Positions 1 through 9,100 of a DNA stretch of 64,000 bases are shown one piece after another. Position numbers and translations under genes: made by a program. Position 1 is the stretch's first letter. Each line of letters begins with the position of its first letter. The notes under the pieces are model-generated. The model was given only the letters and a program-made list of their open reading frames with translations, had not been told where the DNA came from and searched no databases. The DNA is from Megaustenia siamemsis (Eukaryota; Mollusca; Gastropoda; Stylommatophora; Ariophantidae): the NCBI GenBank assembly GCA_032433765.1, contig JAVIAB010000160.1:37284280-37348279 (forward strand). Direction: 5' to 3'.

Positions 1-612
1 AATCCTTTTCTGGGAGAGCAATAGACAGACTGATAATCCTTTACTGTGAGAACAATAGACAGACTGATAATCCTTTTCTGGGAGAACAATAGGCAGACTG
101 ATAATCCTTTTCTGGGAGAGCAATAGACAGACTGATAATCCTTTACTGTGAGAGCAATAGACAGACTTATAGTCCTTTACTGTGAGAGCAATAGACAGAC
201 TGATAATCCTTTACTGTGAGAGCAATAAACAGACTGATAATCCTTTTCTGTGAGAGCAATAGACAGACTGATAATCCTTTACTGTAAAAGCAATAGACAG
301 ACTGATAAACCTTTATTGTGAGAGCAATAGATACATTGATAATCCTTTTCTGGGAGAGCAATAGACAGACTGATAATCCTTTACTGTGAGAACAATAGAC
401 AGACTGATGATCCTTTTCTGGGAGAGCAATAGACAGACTGATAATCCTTTTCTGTGAGAGCAATAGACAGACTGATAATCCTTTACTGTGAGAGCAATAG
501 ACAGACTGATAATTCTTTACTGTGAGAGCAATAGACAGACTGATAATCTTTTTCTGTGAGAGCAATAGACAGACTGATAATCCTTTTCTGTGAATGCAGT
601 AGACAGACTGAA
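1..612. repeat. 34-bp minisatellite, about 18 copies
   Basis: Head-to-tail copies of a 34-bp unit containing AATCCTTTTCTG and AGCAATAGACAGACTGAT run from the first base to about 612. Single-base variants (TTTTC/TTTAC, GGGAG/GTGAG, GAGAGC/GAGAAC) alternate between copies. The array is cut by the window start, so its full size is unknown. There are no unique spacers. The long minus-strand open frame across it exists only because three units equal 34 codons. Confidence 0.95.
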
Positions 613-900
613 TTTTTGTTTCATTCGCCCGACAACTAGTACACTTTAAATAAACATCAACTTGGTGTAGGTGCATTATGGTGTGATTGACAGCAAGCTG
701 TGATGTCTGCGCCTCCCAGCCCAACAACTCTGATTCCTTAACATTTTGTTGTCTTGAATTGCCTTCCCTATCAATCCATATTCGCTTGGTCAGAATGGGG
801 GGAGATGGGGTGTATAGTAGCTTCTTCATCAGCTCTGGTTCTGTGATCCATACACAAGCAGTAAGCTTTTGGTCATTGACCGCTTACAGTCATAGCGATA
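612..900 (-). repeat. Dispersed repeat A, copy 1
   Basis: Degraded minus-strand copy of a ~350-bp dispersed repeat found about ten times in the window. Recognisable blocks in reverse are TTTCATTCGCCCGA near 622, the GGCGCAGA/CCCAACA block near 705-725, TTGCCTTCCCT near 760 and the TGGTTCTG block near 836. Better copies lie at 8570-8940, 19720-20060 and 24150-24425. It looks like a non-coding retroposon, but no RNA polymerase III promoter could be fixed in it. Confidence 0.5.
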
Positions 901-1117
901 TTGGACATCATACTCTCCTCTCCCTCCACTTGAACATCTAATATGTAGTTATAGATAATTGTGCTTCACCGTTTGTTGTTGTTGACCCTGTTTTCTGAAG
1001 AAGGCCACAGGCCGAACAGTCAGTATTGTGTTGTGTTACTTGGAAAGATGTCACCATACCTTGGAGTGTTTATCACACCCCAATACTGGCTCCTCGCTAT
1101 TGTAACTTGAGCCTCAA

Positions 1118-1300
1118 CATAATGATAACAATGACATAATGATAACAATGATATAATGATAATAATGACACAATGACATAATGATAACAATGACATAATG
1201 ATAACAATGACATAATGATAACAATGACACAATGACATAATTATAACAATGGCACACTGATAACAATGGCACAATGACATAATGATAACAATGACATATC
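1118..1300. repeat. AATGATAACAATGACAT-type minisatellite
   Basis: Imperfect tandem repeat built from AATGATAAC and AATGACAT blocks, followed by a short GA run at about 1311-1325. The minus-strand frame over it is low complexity and not a gene. Confidence 0.85.
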
Positions 1301-1849
1301 TGAGGATTACAGAGAGAGAGAGAGTGATGGTTGATTGGTCATGTCACGAAAAGCTATTGAACGTAACAAGGGCTTGACTAGAGTCAGTGCTTTTGTTTTT
1401 CTTTTAAATAAAAAAAGGGTCGGTCTCACTATAAAATAAATGGTAAATCTTGACGGAGATAACATGGGCGCCGGGTGTCACAACATACACACGATCAGAG
1501 CTAAGAATGAACTACAAGATGGGAACACTGAACACAGCAGGTTTGAGAAAGAAAAAAATAGAGATTACAGACGGAATGGAAAAGAAAATATTTAAAGGGA
1601 TTAATTAAATTACGGATAGTTGTAAGACGCTAAGAAAGTGGCAGCAGGAAAGTTGATAAAGTTATGATAAAGGCTGTATGTTTATTTTATTTTTTTTTTT
1701 TGGGGGGGGCGGAATTGAATTTATGGTGCATCCATAATAACTAGCCGTATTCTAGATATTCACAACCATTAAAATAGAATAATAATTTGAACAATCAAAA
1801 GAGGTCAGCAGACGGAAACTTATATACACCATGCATTCATCTGGTTAGA
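1301..1849. other. Intergenic DNA, no gene seen
   Basis: No supportable coding, RNA or repeat structure was found apart from a T/G homopolymer patch near 1685-1710. Confidence 0.5.
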
Positions 1850-2346
1850 GTCACAAGACTACACCCACGCCTGCATACTGAGTGATTCGATGGGCATGAT
1901 AAGAAAAGTGGAGACGGGATCTGTACGTATTCAGTGGGTAGAGTCATTGCAGAAGTAAAAAAATACTTCAGATCACCTTTGTCGACGCCACAGGACATGC
2001 GGGAGTACGGGGAAATGAAAAAGCGGACAGGTTGGCTAGCTGCGCCATTGTTGAGAACGGTCAACCAATGGATCGGGCGGACATCATCAATGCCCTCCGG
2101 GAAGTGGGAAGGACACAGGATTTCGACAACCACAAATCCACGTCACTCCTTCGGATGAAAGAGATGAGAGTTAAGATGGACACAGCCAGAAACAAGAAAC
2201 TTAGTGGGCGTGTAAGAAGACTAATCAACCAACACAGAACTGGAGTCGTCAGTCGCTGGACATCTCGGGACTTGCTGAGGAGGAGATCTAAGCACATATG
2301 GACATGTTCGGAGTGCAAATATGATGACCCGCTAATAACTCAATAA
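1850..2346 (+). pseudogene. LINE RNase H domain and C-terminal tail, relic
   Basis: Remnant of the C-terminal end of an RNase H-bearing non-LTR retrotransposon. One frame shows ILSDS (catalytic Asp region) near 1878. After frame shifts, another shows GHAGVRGNEKADRLA at about 1995-2040, the usual end of the domain. The tail then has the arrangement NQHRTGVVSR...CSEC seen near 2230-2320. The first part is broken by stops and shifts, so it is dead. Related pieces lie at 23745-23875 (minus) and 29400-29810 (plus). The class assignment rests on these motifs only. Confidence 0.7.
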
Positions 2347-2395
2347 CACCATGCAATGATAACTCAACAGAAGGGTACATTTTTTGTATCCTTGT

Positions 2396-2690
2396 ATTGC
2401 GTCAATCCTTTGTTTTCGTGGTCGACCTTTGAGTATGGTGTTCTGATAACGTTTGTTAAATGTTCATTGTGTTGTGTTGTGTTTTTATCTTTCTGTCTTA
2501 TCACGTGGCCAAACAGAGTTTATCTGTTGTTTCTTTATGTATTCTATGGCGGGAATTATTCCTGGCTTTTTTTCAGTTCTTCATTTCTGATATTGTCCCT
2601 CAGGCTGTTTCCTGTCATTTTTCCAACACATTTAATTTCAGTAGTTATTTTTCTTATTGTTCTCGAGTCTAGAGTACAGTCTGCCTTGAT
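2396..2690 (-). pseudogene. LINE reverse transcriptase C-terminal fragment
   Basis: Read on the minus strand, this matches the post-RT segment also seen at 5270-5640 and 33210-33530: a MKCVxxMTGNSLRD-like block, an IEYIKKQ block and an HVI/RKDKN block with VDHEN following. Frames are broken. It is a fragment from the same LINE family as the + strand piece at 4850-5640. Confidence 0.6.
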
Positions 2691-2837
2691 CTATCATTGG
2701 CAGCACAACGTTGGTATGAAGTATATGTTGTAGAGTGCCAGTTTTACCTTTAGTGTTAAATCCTTGTTGAACAGAAGTGGTGTTGGCTGTTTGATGGTTT
2801 CTGATAGTTGTCAGATGGAAAAGTAAATAGAACCAAT

Positions 2838-3440
2838 GCACTGTATGTATTGGGTGACTTAACAGAATAATTTAGTACCAACAGAAAAGATTATGAACAA
2901 TACCTATGTTGTTATACTGCAAAGAATAATGAAAGAAATGAGAATAGACAAATAATATTAGATTTATGTAGCCAACACCACCATTTTTATTACAAAAACG
3001 TTATATTATCACAGAGAATCGCGTTACACGTGATATAAGTGGAACAACATTATGTTAAAAGCCAGATCGATCATATTCTAACAAGATTGAAATGAAGAAA
3101 CAGTGTTCTAGATGCAAGAGTAATACCAAACAGCCTCTGCGCAACTGATCATAAGATTGCGATGCTAACAGCCGGAATAGATATATTCAAGAATGCAAGG
3201 AAAGTGAAGACAAAAAAAAAAAAAAAAAAAAAAAAAAAAAGCCTTATCAAGCTGGCAAACTTTGCAAATTAAGAAATAAAAGAGCAATTGCAAAAGACAG
3301 CAGAAATAACATTTAAACAATTGCCACCAGCAATGAGCAATGTGGAGGAGGAATGGAAAAAAATACAGATCAACTTTAGTTAAAAAAAAACAAAAAACAG
3401 AAGAATTGTGTGGAAAAGGAAGAGTGGAAAGAGTAAGAAT
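2838..3440 (+). pseudogene. LINE endonuclease domain relic
   Basis: Conceptual translation around 2843-2990 gives VLGD followed after a stop by STNRKDYEQY, CYTAKNNERNEN and LCSQHH, the pattern of the apurinic-type endonuclease of a non-LTR retrotransposon. Near 3060 the QIDHI-like motif appears, and near 3110-3190 the frame reads VLDARVIPNSLCATDHKIAM, where TDH replaces the usual SDH catalytic motif. A run of 29 A (3212-3240) interrupts the linker. Several frame changes make it non-functional. A SINE abuts its 3' side. Confidence 0.65.
3212..3240. repeat. Poly(A) tract, 29 nt
   Basis: Uninterrupted run of A inside the LINE endonuclease relic. It may be a decayed retroposon tail or a slippage product. 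Confidence 0.9.
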
Positions 3441-3448
3441 TTTTTTTT

Positions 3449-3790
3449 TTCGTTCGCCAGCTTTGACCTCTGACGAAGTCCCTAGAGACTATGAACTGAA
3501 TTTTGCGTGTTAATCCATTTTTCTCTGGCAGCCGTATGCACAGGGGTCCCTCGCCGCACAGGCAGATGATAACTCCGACTTCGGAGGTACTCATATTTTT
3601 TCCGTCGAAGAGTAATTGACGTTTCAAGACGGGCCTCGCTGCTGAGACCAGGGGTGGTTGCTGCAGAGAGAAATCATAAATAAAAATCCCAACCGGTGTA
3701 GCCGGGATCTGAACCCACAACCTCTCTGTCTCCAGGCTGGCGTCTTGCCTTGATACCAACCAGTCTCCGAAAGAGCCTGAATGAGAGGAA
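3449..3790 (-). mobile_element. tRNA-derived SINE (family C), minus strand
   Basis: On the minus strand the element starts near 3790 with a tRNA-like head. A polymerase III B-box-like GGTTCAGATCCC lies at about 3706-3717. A long conserved body follows, ending CTGGCGAACG plus an A-run (3449-3460 in reverse). A second copy lies at 23130-23515. The open frame across it is incidental. The family name is not assigned. Confidence 0.7.
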
Positions 3791-4089
3791 CAGCAAGCCC
3801 ATATAGGCATACACTCAACACAACGCAATATGTATTATCACAAAGAAACATTTCATGCAGAGCATATTCATTCCTTCATTGTGGCACCAATGTTAAACAT
3901 AGTCACTTACGACTAAACATAAAGGGAAGCCTGTCAACATGGAGATGAGGTGTTTGAGAAAATTGCTTGACCAGATTAGACAGGATAAGAAATGTCATTT
4001 AAGAAAGAGTTGACATTGAACCAATCCTAAACTACACGCAGAAACAACCAATAAAATTATGTGCCTGTCTATGAAGAATACCATGTGGT

Positions 4090-4228
4090 TCCTTGCCATG
4101 CAAAGCTGCAAGCATATATTAAAAGAGGAGAAGGGAGAGGATCAAGAGACAGACCTATAATAAAATGGACAGACAACATCGAAGAAACGCTAAATCATCA
4201 ATTGAAATGGTTAAAGCCACCAAATACA
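4090..4228 (+). pseudogene. LINE C-terminal tail fragment
   Basis: Translation shows a basic linker and RDRPIIKWTDNIEETLNHQL, typical of the segment after the reverse transcriptase of non-LTR elements. It is short and truncated, and is fused directly to a tail from a different LINE at 4229. Confidence 0.5.
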
Positions 4229-4397
4229 AGGTAAAAGAGGCAGAGGCAGACCAAGACTAACATGGACGAATAACCTCAAAAGATGGACAAACCAGCCTAT
4301 GACAATTTGCACCATCAAAGCAAGAGACAGAGCAGAATGGCGCTCCATGGTAACCAACCTTCGATGCGGAAATGGCACTCGATGATGATGATGATGA
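4229..4397 (+). mobile_element. LINE 3' end with (GAT)n terminus
   Basis: Encodes a remnant of the post-RT tail (a KRWTNQPMT block, AEWRSMV, NLRCGNGTR) and ends in GATGATGATGATGA at 4381-4396. A nearly identical tail lies on the minus strand at 20150-20425. The repeated GAT terminus marks the 3' end of this LINE family. Confidence 0.7.
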
Positions 4398-4764
4398 AAG
4401 CCGTCAGACGGAGAGAACCAGAACTTTGTTATCTCCCTCGACACTAGAACGGATAGGTTTTAAGAGGAAGCGAAAAGAAAGAACGACTATTTCTGTAAAC
4501 ATATTTTATAAAAATGCAGCAGGTTATCCTCTTTTACAAAAGTAGACGTCGATTTCAACTGTCAACAAGCACAGCAGCTGTAGCAATTACAACATTTTCA
4601 TCTACACACTGATAAAAGTCACCCTGCCAACTGATACCAGTAATGGGGGAAATACAGTAAATATAGTTGTAAAAAAAAATAAAATATAAAGTGTGCAACA
4701 ATAATGACTGCCCTGCGTTTGAAATTTCAGATGGTCACTTTTCCGGACAGGGGTGAATACTAAT

Positions 4765-4790
4765 CCCCCCCCCCCCCCCCCCCCCCCCCC
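4765..4790. repeat. Poly(C) tract, 26 nt
   Basis: Uninterrupted run of C. It is a possible slippage or assembly-sensitive site and has no gene context. Confidence 0.9.
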
Positions 4791-4849
4791 TTAATTTTTC
4801 CCTTACTGTTTGTTACATACATGGATTATATATAGAAGTTAGCCAACAC

Positions 4850-5640
4850 AGAGACTAGGGAGATTGTCGAGCTTCTAATTGCTGACGATCAGGCACTAAT
4901 ACATGGAAAAAGAGAAGACCTGCAAGAACACTTAAATAGACTCAACAGCACAGGCAGAAAATAAAACATGAAAATCAACATCAACAAAACAGAAATCGTG
5001 AACATCGCAAAAGAGAAACTAAACATCAATATAACTATTAGACGGCAGACAACTAAAACAAGCAGAGGAATTTAAACATCTAGGAAGTCTAGTGACAAAC
5101 GACAATTCACAAACAGCAGAAATAGACTCTAGATGCAACAAAGCTTGTCAAATTGTGGGACAGCTTTCTCTACTATTGTCCTACAAGGAAATAACGCTAT
5201 AGAGGCAACACAGGCACTCTGCAGTACAATCGTCATTCCAACGATGTTCTACCAATCTCAGATCAGGACCCCAGATGCAAGAACAATAAGAAAAATAACC
5301 ACTACCGAGATGAAATGTGTTAGTTGAATAACAGGAAACAGCCTGAGAGATAAGATCAGAAATGAAGAACTGAGACTAGGAATAACCGCCGCCATAGAAT
5401 ATATAAAGAAACAACGGATAAAATGGTTTGACCACGTGACAAGCAGAAAGATCAAAACACAACCCAACAAGCCTTCAATAAACATTGCGAGAACACCAGA
5501 CCCAAGGGTCGACCACGAAAAAGATGGACTGATGGAATATTAGAAGTACTAGAAAACACAACAGCAGTAGAAGCGAACAGAAGAGCAAAAAAAAAAAGAC
5601 CGCAAATTACATCTCCCCTTGATGCTAAAAGGAAATGAGG
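4850..5640 (+). pseudogene. LINE reverse transcriptase, palm to C-terminus, relic
   Basis: Translation near 4870 gives LIADDQALIHGKREDLQEHL, where ADD is the reverse transcriptase catalytic motif. It is followed by MKININKTEIV (thumb side), a CSTIVIPTMFY block, the MKCVS / TGNSLRDKIRNEELRLG block (5310-5380) and IKWFDHV (5418-5440), the usual post-RT HV motif. Stops and shifts break it throughout. The 5' part, including the endonuclease and most fingers, is absent here. The same family appears at 2396-2690 and 33210-33530. Confidence 0.75.
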
Positions 5641-6027
5641 AAGGAAAGAACTCTTCCGGGGAATTAAAATATTTACAATTTATTGTGTAAATTATTTCAG
5701 GCTGTATTTATTACTTTAGTTTTACTTAAATTTATAGCCAACATTACTACAACCTCGAATAGTTTAATGTTTCTCTATAAAAAAAAAAAAAAAACATTTC
5801 ACTCTAATTCTTCAGATTATATTTGCGTCGCCGCCTTTCTCAATAATCCGTCCTTTCTTTTTCGATAGGTAGAAGTAGAAAGTAAAGATAATTGTAGTCT
5901 GCAGCAATGTGTTTGTGTAGGAACGTTGAAAGGCTATGTCCTGATTTCTGCTGTTGGTGTCTCAGTGTCTGTGATAGACGCGACCGGTAGAGTGACTCGC
6001 AGAGCAGTAAAGTTTGTTATACTAAAC
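5641..6027 (+). other. POP1 upstream / 5' leader region
   Basis: The interval between the LINE relic and the POP1 start codon. It should contain the POP1 promoter and 5' untranslated region, but no TATA box or other element could be assigned. The reading frame of exon 1 is open back to about 5926 with no earlier in-frame ATG in that stretch. Any upstream non-coding exon would not be visible. Confidence 0.35.
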
Positions 6028-6145
6028 ATGAAGGAACATCAGGGGAAAAAAAGAAAAGCTAATGTCGAGCAGAATGACAGTGTTCATGGACCCAGCAAGA
6101 AAAATAAAATGGATGAAACCAGCAAATTATGCAGAGTGGTAACAG
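6028..6145 (+). CDS. POP1: POP1 coding exon 1
   Basis: Codons 1-39 plus one base (phase 1). The N-terminus is short, lysine-rich and non-conserved, as usual in this family. The donor is CAG|GTTGGT at 6146. The single overhanging G joins AT of exon 2 to give Asp. A GTAACA donor at 6139 would bring a stop codon in frame and was rejected. A LINE lies 13 bases into the intron. Confidence 0.8.
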
Positions 6146-9100
6146 GTTGGTATAGTTAAGTATATTATGGCCCTTTTCGTCTTGTCAGACGGTCTAGTGG
6201 AGGCTATTGCTTATTTTTTGAGGTATTGTTTTTGCCGAACAGCTTCTCTCGTGGCTAATTCTACCAATGTTTGACAAACACACGCGGTCACATAATGAAC
6301 AGGTCAGGCTCGCTGGTCCACAGGGTTTACCATCCTTTTTCATGAGTCTCTTCTCTTCTAAGTCCTGTCTGTGTCTTAGAACAGTCTCAAATGTTGTTAT
6401 ACCGTTCCTGATACGTGCTCTCCATGATGTGCGATCACTTGCCAGATGTTGCCAGTCGTTTTCACAGATGGAGAAGTCTTTCAGAGATGATTTGCAGATA
6501 TCTCTATATCGTAGTTTAGGTCTGCCGATTTGTCGTTTTCCGTGTTTTAGCTCGCCATATAGTATTTGCCTAGGAATGCGTTTTCTTCCATCCGTTGGAC
6601 ATGCCCCAGCCATCTTAGCCTTCGACTTCTGAGCATCGACATGATTGTTAGGGTCTTAGCACGTTGCAGGACAGTTAAGTTGGTTATTTTGTCCTGCCAT
6701 TTGATGTGCATTATTTTGCGGAGACATCGCATGTGGAAGACATTTAGTCTTTTTTCCTGGTTTGAGTATGTTGTCCAGGTTTCGGATCCATATAGTAGTG
6801 TGCTAAGCACACAAGTTTGATATATTAAGAGTTTAGTCTTTTGAGTTAGTTTCGTGTTGTTCCATGCCCTTTTTGTGAGTTTGCCGAAGGTCGTAGCTGC
6901 CTTACCAATTCGACAGTTTATTTCTTCATCAAGAGAGATGGTTTGCGTAACTGTGGATCCAAGATATGTAAATTTCTGTACTGATTCTAGTGGGCAGTCT
7001 TTTAGAGTAATAGATATAGGTTTGAAGTCACCTTGATTTAGTATTACTGTCTTCTGAACATTAATTGACAGTGAAAAAAGGTCGCATGCTTTATCCAGGT
7101 TGTTGATCAGCGACTGTAGGGTGGCCTCACTATGAGCGACTAGGGCTGCATCGTCAGCAAATAAAAATTCTTTAAGTAGGGCAACATTTGTTTTGGTTTT
7201 TGCTCTTAGTCGTGCTAGGTTGAACAGTGAGCCATCTGGTCTAGTGCGAATGTAAATATCTCCTGAGCTGTTTTCGAAGGTGTAATTTAGGAGGGCAGCA
7301 AAAAATATACCAAAAAGGGTGGGGGCGAGGACACATCCCTGTTTCACTCCTTTGTTGACTTTGAAATTCTCTGATGGACTCCCATCAAAATGGACTTTGC
7401 CATTCATGTCTTCATGGAAGGAAATTATCAGCCTAAGTAGTTTAGGAGGGCAGCCTATGCCTTCTAACACCTTGTAGAGACCATCTCTGTTTACTGTGTC
7501 GAATGCCTTTGTGAGATCCACAAAGGCAATATAGAGCGGCATATTTTGTTCCCGACATTTTTCCTGCAGTTGTCTAAGAGTGAAGATCATATCTATGGTT
7601 GATCTCCCGGGTCTGAAACCGCATTGGGACTCGGGAAGCACCCGTTCTGCAAGTCTATGCAGGCGATTAAGTACGACTCTAGCAAAAGCTTTGCCTGTTG
7701 TGCTAAGGAGAGAAATGCCTCTGTAATTATTGCAGTCGCCCCTGTCTCCTTTATTCTTGTACAGCGTTATAATCTTGGCATTTCTCATATCATGAGGTAT
7801 TTCTCCGTTTCTCCAGCATTTAATTAGCAGTTTGTATAGGTGTGGAAGTAGTACGCTTAGGTTGTCCTTTAGTACATCTGTGGGAATGTTGTCATTTCCT
7901 GCAGCTTTTCCTCTTGAGAGGGCATTTATAGCGTCAGCAAGTTCGTTCATAGTAGGCTCAACATCCAGTTCAAACATTGTAGGATATTTGGGTATTGATT
8001 GTGCTAGAGCTGTTTTTGCTGGTCTGTCGTCACTGTATAGGTTGGTATAGTTATATAGTATATAATACCACTGTATTTTGGCAGACATATTTTAGGGGAC
8101 ATCACTCTTCCAACTGAAATAATATATCTGATCAAACTAGGAAATTACCTAATTTTGTATTGAAGTAAGAAAATAAGATAATAATCATATAACCGACGTG
8201 ATTAAAAAAAAAGGAAAATAATTAAAATTAAATATAAAATGTTGAAAAAACTCTACCGAACTTTTACTTTATATTTTTAATTTGTTTAAATACTGTCGGT
8301 GTCATTATACATTATAATAAACTCATTATTATTATATGATTGATTATAGTTATTATAATGAATTGAATATTTGAATTGGGCAATTGGCTTCATACTTTAT
8401 AACTTCATATAATATACTAACTAAAACTTTACTACTTTAAGTAAGCGTATTAGCATTAGCTTAGTTGAGTCAGTTTCTTTTGACTTAATTAATTTTTATT
8501 TTAATACGTAGTACTACAGTTTTTGGTACAACATTTTTTATCAAGTTAATCAAGCCTCATCGCTTCATGCTGATACTGAGGCAAGATGCCTGACAACAGT
8601 TACAGATCACAGTGGACAGCGACTCATAGCTTAGCTGCTAGCGATGGCGCCAGGATTGGTAAACCAGAACCATCCATTCAAGACTACTCCACCTCTTCAT
8701 GGTGACTCTAGAAACAGACTAATCATTCTAGTCTAGTCTAACCAAGCAAGTAAGGGTCGAAGAGGGAAGGCAAAGCAGTACTCAAAAATGCTGTACTGAA
8801 GTCTGATGTTGGGCTGAAAGGCACAAATATCACAGTTCTACTGCAAACCTCCACACAACACATCTATGCCCACCTAACGTCCCCTTAAGGATGAATGACT
8901 AAGAGGTCAACCAAATCCTTTAGTAGTCATTGGGTTTTACAGAAAAATGTTGAGAATACCATGGACAGCTAAGAAGAGTAATGAAAACGTTCTGAAAGAG
9001 ACCAAAGCAAAAAGAGAGCTAATTTCCAATATTAGGAAAAAACAATCATAATTTTTTGGCCATGTAATGAGAAGAGAACAACTGGAATATATTGTAACAA

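Noticed and set aside
1..612. CRISPR array
   Set aside because: The repeats are contiguous with no unique spacers, and the genome is clearly eukaryotic.
167..829. 220-codon minus-strand open frame
   Set aside because: It is a translation of the 34-bp minisatellite plus flanking repeat A; the peptide is itself a 34-residue repeat with no domain.
3376..3828. 150-codon minus-strand open frame
   Set aside because: It covers a tRNA-derived SINE including its poly(A) tail. No protein family motif is present.
6136..6145. Alternative exon-1 donor GTAACA at 6139
   Set aside because: Splicing there to 10670 would place ATG TAA in frame and stop translation. Only the donor at 6146 keeps the POP1 frame.
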